Assembly (NCBI GenBank): GCA_019637155.1
Contig: JAHBWE010000021.1
Coordinates: 62,001 to 126,000 of the forward strand
Origin: Labilithrix sp.
Lineage (GTDB): Bacteria; Myxococcota_A; Polyangia; Polyangiales; Polyangiaceae
Direction of reading: 5' to 3'
Length of the DNA: 64,000 bases
Below the pieces are notes generated by a model, which saw nothing but the letters and a program-made list of their open reading frames with translations, was not told where the DNA came from and searched no databases. This document shows, in pieces, positions 47,029 to 54,839 of this stretch. The position numbers and the translations under genes are program-made. Numbering within the stretch: position 1 is the first letter of the stretch; every line of letters starts with the position of its first letter.

Positions 47029-48524
47029 CACTTCTTCGTCGCCGGAGCCGCCGGGGCCGGCGCGGCGGGCTTCGCCGGCGCGGCGGGCTTCGCCGCCGGC
47101 GCGCCCTTCGCGGTCGTCGCGGCGCCGCCGTTCTTGCGGATGCCCACCACCACGCCGTTGCTCCGGTCGATCGCCCACGAGTTGCCGTCGAACGTGAACG
47201 CGCACGTCTCGTCGACGCCCTTTTTCAGCACGGTCGCGGTCGCCCACGCGCCCGCCTTCGCGAGCTCGATCCTCAGCGGCGCCGCCACGCGCGCGCCGCT
47301 CGCCTCCGGCGCGTAGGCCGCGAGCGCCGCGATCGCGTCGTTCACCAGCGCGGCGGTCTGCGGCTGGCTCGTGCCGAAGCGCGACACCATGAGGTCGAAC
47401 GTCTTGTTCGCCTCCGTCATCAGCGCGTGGATCACGGAGCCGACGACGTATTCGGCGCTCGGCGCGTGCGGCTTGCCGACGACGCGCCCGGGGTCGCCCG
47501 ACGCGAGGACCGCGTCCTTCTCGGACTGCGCCTTGAGCGCCGGGTCCCCCTTGAGCGCCTGCGTCGCGGCGACGACGGCGAGGTCGTGCACGACGGCGCT
47601 CACCGCGGGATCGAACGACGCGGGCGCGTCGCCCTCGAACGGCCACTTCTCGCTCGTCGTCACCGCCTGCACGACCTTGCCGCGGGCGCGGAGGGCCTGC
47701 GCGCGATCGGTCGGGCCGTAGTAGACGAGCGAGAGATCGACGCGCGCGCCGGCCAAGCGCTGGAGCGCCTCGCGGATCTTCAGCGCCTTCGCGTCGTCGA
47801 GCTTCCCCGCGTCGGCGAGGAGGACGCCCCAGTCGACGAGCATCTGCCGCCGCGCGCCCTTCAGCCCGAGGCCGTCGGCCGCCTCGACCCGGCGCGTGAG
47901 CCGGTCCGGCATCATGTCGACGACGGCGGCCTGCGCCTGCGCGCGCACGCGCCCGACCGGATCGGCGACCGTACCGTCGCCCTTCAGCCACTTCGCGTTC
48001 TTCTCGACGTGGTCCTTCAGCGCCTTGGAGCAGTCCTCGTACGTCGCCGGCGTGAGGCCCGCGTTGGCGTCGTGCGCCGTCGCGGTCGGCGTCCCCGCGT
48101 TCGCGACGTTCGTGTCGATCCACGCGTAGAGCGCGACGAGCTCCGCGATCGCGCGCGGCTCCTTCTCGAGCTTGTCGCCCTCGTGCTGGAAGATCGCGTC
48201 CGCGCGCGCGAGGACGGCCTTCACCGCCGACGTCGCGAGGACGGGCCGCGCCGACGCCGCGCCGCCGAAGAGGAGCTCCCTCAGGAAGCCGCCGCGCGCG
48301 TCGGTCCAGCTCACCGGCGCGATCGCCTCGGTGAGCACGCCCGCCGCCTCCTCCGGCGTGAGGTCCGTGCGCGCGACGAGCGACCGGACCTTCGCCGCGT
48401 TCTCGCTCTTGGCCGCGACGATGAAGTCCTTGATCTGCCCCTTCTCGCTCGAGGTCAGCGCCGCGCTGGCGGGCGACGAGAGGAGGAGGAAAGCGGCGGT
48501 GAGCAGCAGGCCGGCGGTCTTCAT
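47028..48524 (-). CDS. Exported hypothetical protein, alpha-helical
   Basis: 498 residues. The ATG at 48524 has AAGGTC eight bases upstream and opens a clear signal peptide (LLLTAAFLLLSSPASAAL). The mature part is largely helical (GQIKDFIVAAKSENAAKVRS, KAVLARADAIFQHEGDKLEK, DLAVVAATQALKGDPALKAQ), with a short beta segment (CAFTFDGNSWAIDRSNGVVV) near the end and a Lys/Ala/Pro tail. No family recognised. Periplasmic or secreted. The longer frame upstream of 48524 is rejected because its text is Arg-rich and lacks a start signal. Confidence 0.75.
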   Translation of the reverse strand: MKTAGLLLTAAFLLLSSPASAALTSSEKGQIKDFIVAAKSENAAKVRSLVARTDLTPEEAAGVLTEAIAPVSWTDARGGFLRELLFGGAASARPVLATSAVKAVLARADAIFQHEGDKLEKEPRAIAELVALYAWIDTNVANAGTPTATAHDANAGLTPATYEDCSKALKDHVEKNAKWLKGDGTVADPVGRVRAQAQAAVVDMMPDRLTRRVEAADGLGLKGARRQMLVDWGVLLADAGKLDDAKALKIREALQRLAGARVDLSLVYYGPTDRAQALRARGKVVQAVTTSEKWPFEGDAPASFDPAVSAVVHDLAVVAATQALKGDPALKAQSEKDAVLASGDPGRVVGKPHAPSAEYVVGSVIHALMTEANKTFDLMVSRFGTSQPQTAALVNDAIAALAAYAPEASGARVAAPLRIELAKAGAWATATVLKKGVDETCAFTFDGNSWAIDRSNGVVVGIRKNGGAATTAKGAPAAKPAAPAKPAAPAPAAPATKK

Positions 48525-48714
48525 GGCCCGGGACCTTAGCCGGGATCGCGAGGAGTACGAGGTGGATCGTCGGCGCCCCAGTTGCGCAACCCCCTCCCAC
48601 CTGCCAAACCGTCGTTTTGTGCGGGTTTGTTGTCGGCCCTCTCCCCTGACCTCCCGACAATTCCCCACCCACTGTAAACCCCTCGCCGGCCGCCGGTTTG
48701 CACAAGGACATCGG

Positions 48715-49845
48715 ATGCTTGCTCGCCTCTGGGCCTCCGCTCTCATCGCGCTCCCTCTCGGCCTCGGCGCCGTGGCGTGCTCGGGCGCCGACGCCGCAGC
48801 CGACGGCCCGACGGACGGCACCAACGATCAGGTCATCGCCCCGGCCCCGGCGACCACGACGAACGAAGACGACGACGATCCCGCGCCCGCGCCCGCGGCC
48901 CCCGACGCCGCCGCCCCGGCCCCCGAGCTCGAGGTCCACGCGCTCGCGAACCTGGGCGACAGCATCTCGCAGGCCTTCGACGCGGACGACTCGAGCCCGA
49001 TCGACGTCGGCCTCCTGAAGCGCGACCCGGGCCTGATGTTCCACGACAACCCGGCGCTCTCGTGGATCCAGGGCACGGACCCGCGCATCGGCTCCGTCCG
49101 CCAGCACTTCGCGGCGAAGGATCCGAACCTCGTGATGACGCCGTTCTCGCGCTCCGGCGCCGAGCTGGTCCGCGACTTCGAGAACCAGGCGAAGGCGATC
49201 GCGAAGGCGGGCGCGAAGCCCGACCTCGTCTACGTGCTCCTCGGCGGCAACGACGTCTGCAACCGCGAGAAGTCCACCACCGCCGACGCGACCGCGCCCC
49301 TCTACAGCGTCGACCGCTGGCGCGAGGCGGCGGTGAAGGGCCTCACCGCCCTCGTCGACGCGCTCCCCGAAGGCGCGACCGTCCGCGTCCTCAGCATGCC
49401 GCGCGTGGACCTCCTCTTCGACACGCTCCAGTCGACGCGCGTCCCGATCCGCTACGAGTCCCCGATCGGCCCCATCTCCGCGACGACGACGTGCAAGGAC
49501 CTCTGGTCCCTCACCGCGCAGTACGCGAACGGCATCTGCAAGATCGTGACGACGGAGACGAGCGCCGCGAAGCGCAAGGCCATCGGCGACCGCGTCGACG
49601 CCTACAACGACGCGCTCGCGGAGGAGGTCCGCCGCTTCGCCGCCGACGCGACGCTGAACCCGAAGCGCATCCGCCTCCAGAGCGACTGGCACGGCTCCCT
49701 CGACGAGGGCAACGCCCCCAACAGCTCCGTCGGCACCTACAAGTTCGCGCCCGCGGAGGTGAGCAAGCTCGATTGCTTCCACCCCAGCATCAAAGGCCAG
49801 CAGAACCTCTCCGACCACGCCCTCGACAAAGCGCGCTGGGAGTAA
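48715..49845 (+). CDS. SGNH/GDSL-type esterase lipoprotein
   Basis: 376 residues. ATG at 48715 with AAGGA seven bases upstream. Lipobox GAVAC (Cys 22), then an Asp/Pro/Ala linker. SGNH blocks: NLGDSISQAF (Ser near 83), LLGGNDVC (Gly and Asn of blocks II-III) and DCFHPSIKG (Asp 353, His 356). Hydrolyses ester bonds of lipids or glycans outside the cell; the large spacing between blocks fits the phospholipase B-like branch. Divergent from the helical protein gene; the 190 bp between show no promoter I can call. Confidence 0.88.
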   Translation: MLARLWASALIALPLGLGAVACSGADAAADGPTDGTNDQVIAPAPATTTNEDDDDPAPAPAAPDAAAPAPELEVHALANLGDSISQAFDADDSSPIDVGLLKRDPGLMFHDNPALSWIQGTDPRIGSVRQHFAAKDPNLVMTPFSRSGAELVRDFENQAKAIAKAGAKPDLVYVLLGGNDVCNREKSTTADATAPLYSVDRWREAAVKGLTALVDALPEGATVRVLSMPRVDLLFDTLQSTRVPIRYESPIGPISATTTCKDLWSLTAQYANGICKIVTTETSAAKRKAIGDRVDAYNDALAEEVRRFAADATLNPKRIRLQSDWHGSLDEGNAPNSSVGTYKFAPAEVSKLDCFHPSIKGQQNLSDHALDKARWE

Positions 49846-50014
49846 CGAAGCGAACGCCAATCTTTCTTCAAGAGGCGTTGCACTACCCTCGTTCCCACCT
49901 ACGGCGTCCTTCCGTGCGGCGCTGCGAGCGTCTTCTCCACGCGCAGCGCCCTCGCGCAACCCCGCGCCCCTCCCCTCCATCCCCGCATGCACCCCACCCC
50001 CCGCGCCTCGTGCG

Positions 50015-50785
50015 CTACTTGTCCCGTGGCGGGAGCTCCAACACCACGTCGTAGACCGCGTCGCCGCGTTTGATCTTGCCGGTGAGCTTCGTCGCGCCCG
50101 CGGCGACGACCTTCATCGCGACCTCGACCAGCGCGGTCGTCGTCGGCGTCGGGGAGCCCGCGACCGAGACGATGACGTCGCCGTTCTGCAGCCCCGACTT
50201 GTAGCGGCTCACGCCGTGGATGCGCGCGCCGACCGGCTTGCCGTCCACGTCGACAGCATCACGCGCGCCGATCCGCTTGTCCGCGATCGCCGCGGCGACG
50301 ACCGACGCCGGCACGACGATCGTGCCGCTCACGCCGCCCCCACCATGCACGCCCCCGCCCTGCGCGCCGCCCCCGCCGCCCCCTCGCGCGCCGCCGTCCC
50401 CCGCCGGCGCGCGCGCCCCGCCATCCGTGCCCGCCGCGGCGAACACCGCCCCGCCCATCCCGCCACCCTCGCTCCGCCGCGACGCTCCAAACGCGCCGCC
50501 GTGACGAGCCGATCGGCCCCGCGCGACGGCCGGCGGCTCGTCTTCCACGAACGGGTCGGGCTCCGTCGCGACCGGCGCGTCCGGAGCGATGCGCGAGATG
50601 TCGGCCGCGAACGAATCGCCGATCGGCGCGACGAGCATCCGCGCCGCCAGCGGCAACACGACGAACGGCGCAACGAAGAAGCGCCTCTTCACCACCAGAC
50701 CTCGGATCGACGACACGCGGGCCTTCCACGAACGCGGCTCCGCGCGACGGGCCTCGACTTCGACCACGTCGCGTTGCGGAGCCAT
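50015..50785 (-). CDS. Membrane-anchored protein with C-terminal PDZ domain (GspC-like layout)
   Basis: 256 residues. A basic cytoplasmic N-terminus, one transmembrane helix (~35-55), a Gly/Ala-rich linker (~95-150) and a PDZ domain (~165-255; GVSRYKSGLQNGDVIVSVAG). Such a layout, short N-tail, helix, linker and PDZ, is that of type II secretion GspC, but no other gsp gene is close and the GspC homology region is not recognisable. Lies 32 bp after infC on the same strand, where rpmI/rplT usually stand. Confidence 0.7.
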   Translation of the reverse strand: MAPQRDVVEVEARRAEPRSWKARVSSIRGLVVKRRFFVAPFVVLPLAARMLVAPIGDSFAADISRIAPDAPVATEPDPFVEDEPPAVARGRSARHGGAFGASRRSEGGGMGGAVFAAAGTDGGARAPAGDGGARGGGGGGAQGGGVHGGGGVSGTIVVPASVVAAAIADKRIGARDAVDVDGKPVGARIHGVSRYKSGLQNGDVIVSVAGSPTPTTTALVEVAMKVVAAGATKLTGKIKRGDAVYDVVLELPPRDK

Positions 50786-50817
50786 GTGGAATCCCGAGCC
50801 CGGCCGGTCGACCGGGA

Positions 50818-51525
50818 TCAGCCCTCCGCGTCGCCGTCGTCGTCCTCGTCGTCGTCGTCGTCGTCGTCGATTTCGGGGAGCGACTCCTCGGACGGGAGCG
50901 CGAGGCCTTCCTTCTCGGCCTGCTGGCGGTCCTTCTCGCGCTGCGCCTTCATCTGCGCGACCCGCTGCATCACGGCCGGCTTCGGGGCGACGAGCACGCT
51001 CATCGCGCGCGCTTCCATCATCGCGCGCGTCTCGACGTTCGCGATGTCCTCGAGCTGCGGGATGATGATCTGGAGCTGCTCCTGCGCCTTCTCGGGGTGC
51101 GTGATCTCGCGGCCGCGGAAGCGGACCGTGAATTTCACCTTGTGGCCGGCCTCGAGGAACTTGCGCGCCGCCTTCGTCTTGAAGGCGATGTCGTGATCGT
51201 CCGTCTTCGGACGGAGCTTGATCTCCTTGATCTCGACGACCGTCTGCTTGCGCTTCGCCTCGCCGGCCTTCTTCTTCTCCTCGTACTTGTACTTTCCGAA
51301 GTCGAGGATCTTGCAGACCGGCGGCTCCGCCTTCGGGTTCACCTCGACGAGGTCGAGCCCTTGCTCCTGCGCACGCCGAAGCGCCTCATGGGTTGCGAGC
51401 ACACCCAGCATCTCGCCGTTCGCGTCGATGACGCGGACTTCCGGCACACGGATGCGGTGGTTGACGCGAATCTGGAACTGGCGCTGCGGTTGGCGCGGAT
51501 CGAAACGGGGGCGACCCATCGACAT
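50818..51525 (-). CDS. infC: Translation initiation factor IF-3
   Basis: 235 residues, longer than the typical ~180. IF-3 N-domain: NHRIRVPEVRVIDANGEMLG, then LDLVEVNPKAEPPVCKILDFGKYKYE in parts. C-domain: KEIKLRPKTDDHDIAFKTKA and VKFTVRFRGREITHPEKA. The extra length is a charged tail ending in an Asp/Glu run (DDDDDDDEDDDGDAEG). An ATG start was taken; IF-3 genes often use rare starts such as ATT for autoregulation, but none was evident. Binds the 30S subunit and keeps it free of 50S. Confidence 0.96.
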   Translation of the reverse strand: MSMGRPRFDPRQPQRQFQIRVNHRIRVPEVRVIDANGEMLGVLATHEALRRAQEQGLDLVEVNPKAEPPVCKILDFGKYKYEEKKKAGEAKRKQTVVEIKEIKLRPKTDDHDIAFKTKAARKFLEAGHKVKFTVRFRGREITHPEKAQEQLQIIIPQLEDIANVETRAMMEARAMSVLVAPKPAVMQRVAQMKAQREKDRQQAEKEGLALPSEESLPEIDDDDDDDEDDDGDAEG

Positions 51526-51647
51526 GAGTTGACCGTGACCTCCTGAATGAGTTGAAAAGCGGAAAGGGAAGAGCGCCCAGTCTCGTCGTCCCGGATGAGG
51601 CGGTCAAGCGCCGCGGGCGGGAAAAATGGCGTACGCTGAGGGGTGCA

Positions 51648-52622
51648 GTGCTCACTCTGGTGATGAACCCCGGGCTCCCGGAGGAGCAGATCTTCCCGGT
51701 CGCGCCGACCGCGAAGGGGGGAGCGCCTGTGACGATCGGGCGCACCAAGGACAACCAGATCTTCTGCCTCCACAAGAGCCTCTCGCGGAAACACGCCCGC
51801 ATCGAGTTCGACGGGCGCCGCGTGACGGTGACCGATCTTCAGAGCAAGAACGGGGTGTTCCACAACGGCCGGCGCGTCGCGCGCTGCGAGGTCAGCGAGG
51901 GCGACACGTTCCGCTGCGGCGACATCACCTTCCTCGTCGAGGGCGCCACCTTCCGGAGCCCGGCCACCAAGCTCGTGCCGGTGGGACGCGACGACCGCGC
52001 CGTCGCGACCCTCCCCTCCCCCATGGCCAAGCTGCCGGACTTCGGGCACACGAAGGTGTCCTCCGGCAACGACGGCGACCGCAACAACTACAAGGACAAG
52101 CTGTTCCTCCTCATCCGCGCGAGCGAGCTCTGCGTCAGCGAGCTCTCGATCGATCGTGTCCTCGAGGAGCTCGTCACGCTCGCGGTGCAGGCGATCACGG
52201 TCGACCGCTGCGCCCTGCTCGCCCTCGACGACCAGACCCTCGACATGCACCCCCGCGTCGTGAAGTCCTTCACGCACAGCACGCGCTACCCGTACAGCCA
52301 GCGCGTCGTCGACTTCGTCGTCGACCACGGCAGCCCCGCGTCGTTCGCCGACGTCTCGCGCGACCGCCGCCTCCCCGGCGACGCCGCGCGCGACGCCGAC
52401 GTCCGCGCCGCGATGTGCGTCCCGATCAACCCCGGCGGCGGCACGATCGGCGTCATCTACGTCGACTCCCTCTCGCACTCCGAGCTCTACAAGCCCGACG
52501 ACCTCGCCCTCCTCCGCGCGATCGCAAACCACGCCGCCGTCGCGATCGAAGGCGCCGCCCTACGCGGCGGCGAAGCCCGCGGCCGAAGCCTCGTCCCCTC
52601 GATGCCGCGGCCCCCGCGGTGA
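51648..52622 (+). CDS. FHA and GAF domain signalling protein
   Basis: 324 residues from the GTG at 51648, which has GAGGGG four bases upstream; the open frame extends to a TTG at 51552 but without a site. The FHA domain (~10-100) has the phosphothreonine-binding set: IGRTKDNQI, SLSRKHARI and SKNGVFHNG. A GAF domain follows (~140-310; VDRCALLALDDQTLD, then AAMCVPINPGGGTIGVIYVD). It probably reads kinase output and a small ligand. No output domain. Sits between infC and the defence pair, on the opposite strand. Confidence 0.9.
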   Translation: MLTLVMNPGLPEEQIFPVAPTAKGGAPVTIGRTKDNQIFCLHKSLSRKHARIEFDGRRVTVTDLQSKNGVFHNGRRVARCEVSEGDTFRCGDITFLVEGATFRSPATKLVPVGRDDRAVATLPSPMAKLPDFGHTKVSSGNDGDRNNYKDKLFLLIRASELCVSELSIDRVLEELVTLAVQAITVDRCALLALDDQTLDMHPRVVKSFTHSTRYPYSQRVVDFVVDHGSPASFADVSRDRRLPGDAARDADVRAAMCVPINPGGGTIGVIYVDSLSHSELYKPDDLALLRAIANHAAVAIEGAALRGGEARGRSLVPSMPRPPR

Positions 52623-52624
52623 TG

Positions 52625-53371
52625 CTACGACTTGCAGGCCGCCTTCGACGCGCATTCGCGCCGCCCAACGTCGCCCGTCTTCATTGCCGAGCGACGTTCG
52701 CGGCGGCGACACCTCGCCTTGCGCCCATGCCCCTTCGCGGCGGATCGAGCCCTCTTGGCGGTCCTCTTGTGCGCCGCCTTCGGCAACGCATGCCGCGTCG
52801 TCGCGCTCTCCTTGCGGAGCGCCTCCGCGAGGAGCGGCGCCCAGTCGTCGAGCAACTCCAGCGACGCCTTGCCTTCCCGGTACTTCGTGAGCCACGCTTG
52901 GCGCATCCGGATGACCTGCTCGCCGTGCCCGATCTGCAGGCGCTCGAGGACCACGGTTGCCTTCGACCGAAATCGCACAGGGATGCGGTCGGTCATGACG
53001 ACCTGAAGCGATGGCAACAGCATCTCGAACCACCCCGGCCGCACGTCGAACGGATCGAGGACAAGGTCGTCGAGCGTACCTTTCGAGGAGTTTACCCAAC
53101 CGGCCGCGTAGCGATAGTTCGACCAGTCGTACGCAAGGTGACGGGCCCCGCCTTCGATCGAGAGATAGTGATCGACCGTCCCGACCGGCTCGTACATCGC
53201 CGAGTACCCGCAGCGGTGACCGAAAGCCTCCGCCAACTCCGCGCGGACGAGCCGCCAGTGCCCAGGCGGCCGCGTCCGGCTCGCGGCATTTTTCTCGAGC
53301 CAGGCATTCCCGGGCTTCGCCACCATGCTCGCGTGCTTCTTTGGCGCCGGAGAGCGCTTCACCGGGATCAC
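52625..53371 (-). CDS. HNH-type nuclease, PtuB-like partner of the AAA protein
   Basis: 248 residues from the GTG at 53371, overlapping the ATPase stop (GTGA). The HNH core is visible: HRCGYSAM, TVDHYLS (His 68), DWSNYRYAAGWVNSSKG (Asn 85, Asn 94). In typical members CxYC starts the motif; here it reads CGYS, so one zinc-binding Cys is missing. A Lys/Arg/Cys-rich tail follows. With the overlapping ATPase gene it matches the two-gene Septu (PtuA ATPase, PtuB HNH) layout of anti-phage systems, in which the nuclease cuts DNA when the ATPase is triggered. Convergent with the FHA-GAF gene. Confidence 0.72.
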   Translation of the reverse strand: MIPVKRSPAPKKHASMVAKPGNAWLEKNAASRTRPPGHWRLVRAELAEAFGHRCGYSAMYEPVGTVDHYLSIEGGARHLAYDWSNYRYAAGWVNSSKGTLDDLVLDPFDVRPGWFEMLLPSLQVVMTDRIPVRFRSKATVVLERLQIGHGEQVIRMRQAWLTKYREGKASLELLDDWAPLLAEALRKESATTRHALPKAAHKRTAKRARSAAKGHGRKARCRRRERRSAMKTGDVGRRECASKAACKS

Positions 53372-54714
53372 GCGCGCGAGGTTCCCTTCTTCTTCGCGCC
53401 GCTGCGCTTGCGCTTCGCCTGTTTCGGGCCCGGGTGCAGCTCCGGATGCTCGATGATCCATCGAGGCCAGAACGGATCGTGGCCTGCAAGGACCCGACGC
53501 AGCTCGGCGTCGATCGACGCCGCAGAGCGCAGCTTCGGCGGTGCTTCGTCCGGCGCTCCGCGCATCAGCGCCTCCGCCGCTTCGATGGCGCGCTCGGCTT
53601 CGATCGAGCGTGCCTGCTTCAGGCCGAAGATGTGAGAGACCAACCAGTTCGTGACGTCGCCTTGCTTCGCCCAGGGGATCGTCTCTACGCGCGCGCGGTG
53701 CCCCTTCGGCGTGTGGTCGAGCACGAGATGGTGGAGACGATCGGTCGACTCGTCGAACGAGGTCTCGAGCGAGGCGAGCACCATCGGGGAGTGTGTGGCC
53801 ACGACGAGCTGGACATCGACCTCCGCGGCGAGCGCGTTGACCACGTCGAGGACGGACGGCAAGAGAGCACGCTGCCAGCGCGGGTGGAGGTGCGCCTCGA
53901 TCTCGTCGAGGAGGAGCACGATTCGATCGGTCGGCTCCTGTCGCGTGATGCGCGTCGCTTCCTTGTGCTCGCGCCATGCCCACACGAGCAAGTAGGCGAG
54001 CGCGAGCATTCGCTTGATCCCAGCAGACGCGAGCGGCACCGGCGTGAGGCCGTAGGAGAGCATCAGCGTCGGGGTGTCGCGCCGGTCCTCGAGTCGCATC
54101 CGCATCGGCTTTCCCGGCTGCAGGATCTCCCCCGAGTCGTGCGAGAGGCGCCGGAGCGCCGTGCACAGATCGTCGAACGCGGCGTCCTTCTGGCTCTGCC
54201 ACGTCAGCCAGTCGCGCTCGAGCCCCTCGCAAACGGATTTCTCGATCGGCCCTATGCCCTTCCAGACCTGCTCTCGGTCGAAGAAGAACGCTGGGAGTCG
54301 ATCGGGCGCGCTCACGCCGACGGTAGGCGCCTCGCGGTAGTAGTTCCGCGCGGGATCCCACACGGCGAAGCTGCCGTCGACTCGCATGTAGACGACCATC
54401 CCTGGCTTCGGGGGCCGATGGCCCTTCTGAGGCCAGGCCTGCTCCTTCCACGAGTACTTGCTCTCGAACATCGAGGACTTGCCAGCTCCTCGAATGCTGT
54501 AGGCGATGCTCGGAGTGCTCGTGGCATCGCCCGGCCGCGGCCACGCCTGGTGATCGACGTCAGGCCATGTTCGGGTGAGCGCCCACCACCCAAGGTCGAG
54601 CAAGAACGTCTTGCCGAGCCCGTTGTCGCCGGTGAGCACGTTGAGCCGCTGCGCGAAGTCGATCTCGAGCTCAGGAGCGGGCCCAACCTCTCGAAGGTGA
54701 AGGCGCTCAAGCAT
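53368..54714 (-). CDS. AAA/ABC-type ATPase, PtuA-like
   Basis: 448 residues. Walker A TGDNGLGKT (28-36), Walker B IVLLLDEIEAHLHPRWQ (~264-280) and the following VVATHSPMVLASL mark the SMC/RecF/OLD-type ABC ATPase class used in PtuA of Septu and in related defence systems. The middle part (~80-230) is specific. No TOPRIM nuclease domain is seen, which argues against OLD or Gabija. Translationally coupled to the HNH gene. Both genes use more A/T-ending codons than their neighbours by eye, which may reflect recent acquisition. Confidence 0.8.
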   Translation of the reverse strand: MLERLHLREVGPAPELEIDFAQRLNVLTGDNGLGKTFLLDLGWWALTRTWPDVDHQAWPRPGDATSTPSIAYSIRGAGKSSMFESKYSWKEQAWPQKGHRPPKPGMVVYMRVDGSFAVWDPARNYYREAPTVGVSAPDRLPAFFFDREQVWKGIGPIEKSVCEGLERDWLTWQSQKDAAFDDLCTALRRLSHDSGEILQPGKPMRMRLEDRRDTPTLMLSYGLTPVPLASAGIKRMLALAYLLVWAWREHKEATRITRQEPTDRIVLLLDEIEAHLHPRWQRALLPSVLDVVNALAAEVDVQLVVATHSPMVLASLETSFDESTDRLHHLVLDHTPKGHRARVETIPWAKQGDVTNWLVSHIFGLKQARSIEAERAIEAAEALMRGAPDEAPPKLRSAASIDAELRRVLAGHDPFWPRWIIEHPELHPGPKQAKRKRSGAKKKGTSRA

Positions 54715-54839
54715 GGCGATCGTCCAGCATCATTCGTTCGGCATCGTACTCGATCTTCCGCTGGCGGCCGCGCACTGAACCAGCGGCAGACTCCCGGCGG
54801 ATGGGTTTCGGGCGGCGTCCCCCTCACCGCTCCGAGGAG

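Noticed and set aside
48686..48701. Sigma54 promoter before the SGNH esterase gene
   Set aside because: GG and GC spacing fits (cggccgccggtttgca), but the predicted start would fall two bases before the ATG and several consensus positions fail.
49850..49886. Terminator after the SGNH esterase gene
   Set aside because: Only a six-base stem (aacgcc/ggcgtt) with a long loop and no T-run; too weak to call.
45637..49992. A 1451-codon open frame on the minus strand
   Set aside because: Crosses the CapA-like and helical-protein genes in another frame and shows no motif; only the short stretch near 47028-46912 was kept as a possible frame-shifted lipoprotein.
50015..50785. Type II secretion gene gspC
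   Set aside because: Only the general layout (helix, linker, PDZ) agrees; no other gsp gene is near and the GspC-specific region is not seen.
53368..54714. OLD nuclease, Gabija GajA or retron ATPase
   Set aside because: No TOPRIM domain is visible, no UvrD-like helicase or reverse transcriptase gene adjoins; the HNH partner fits Septu better.
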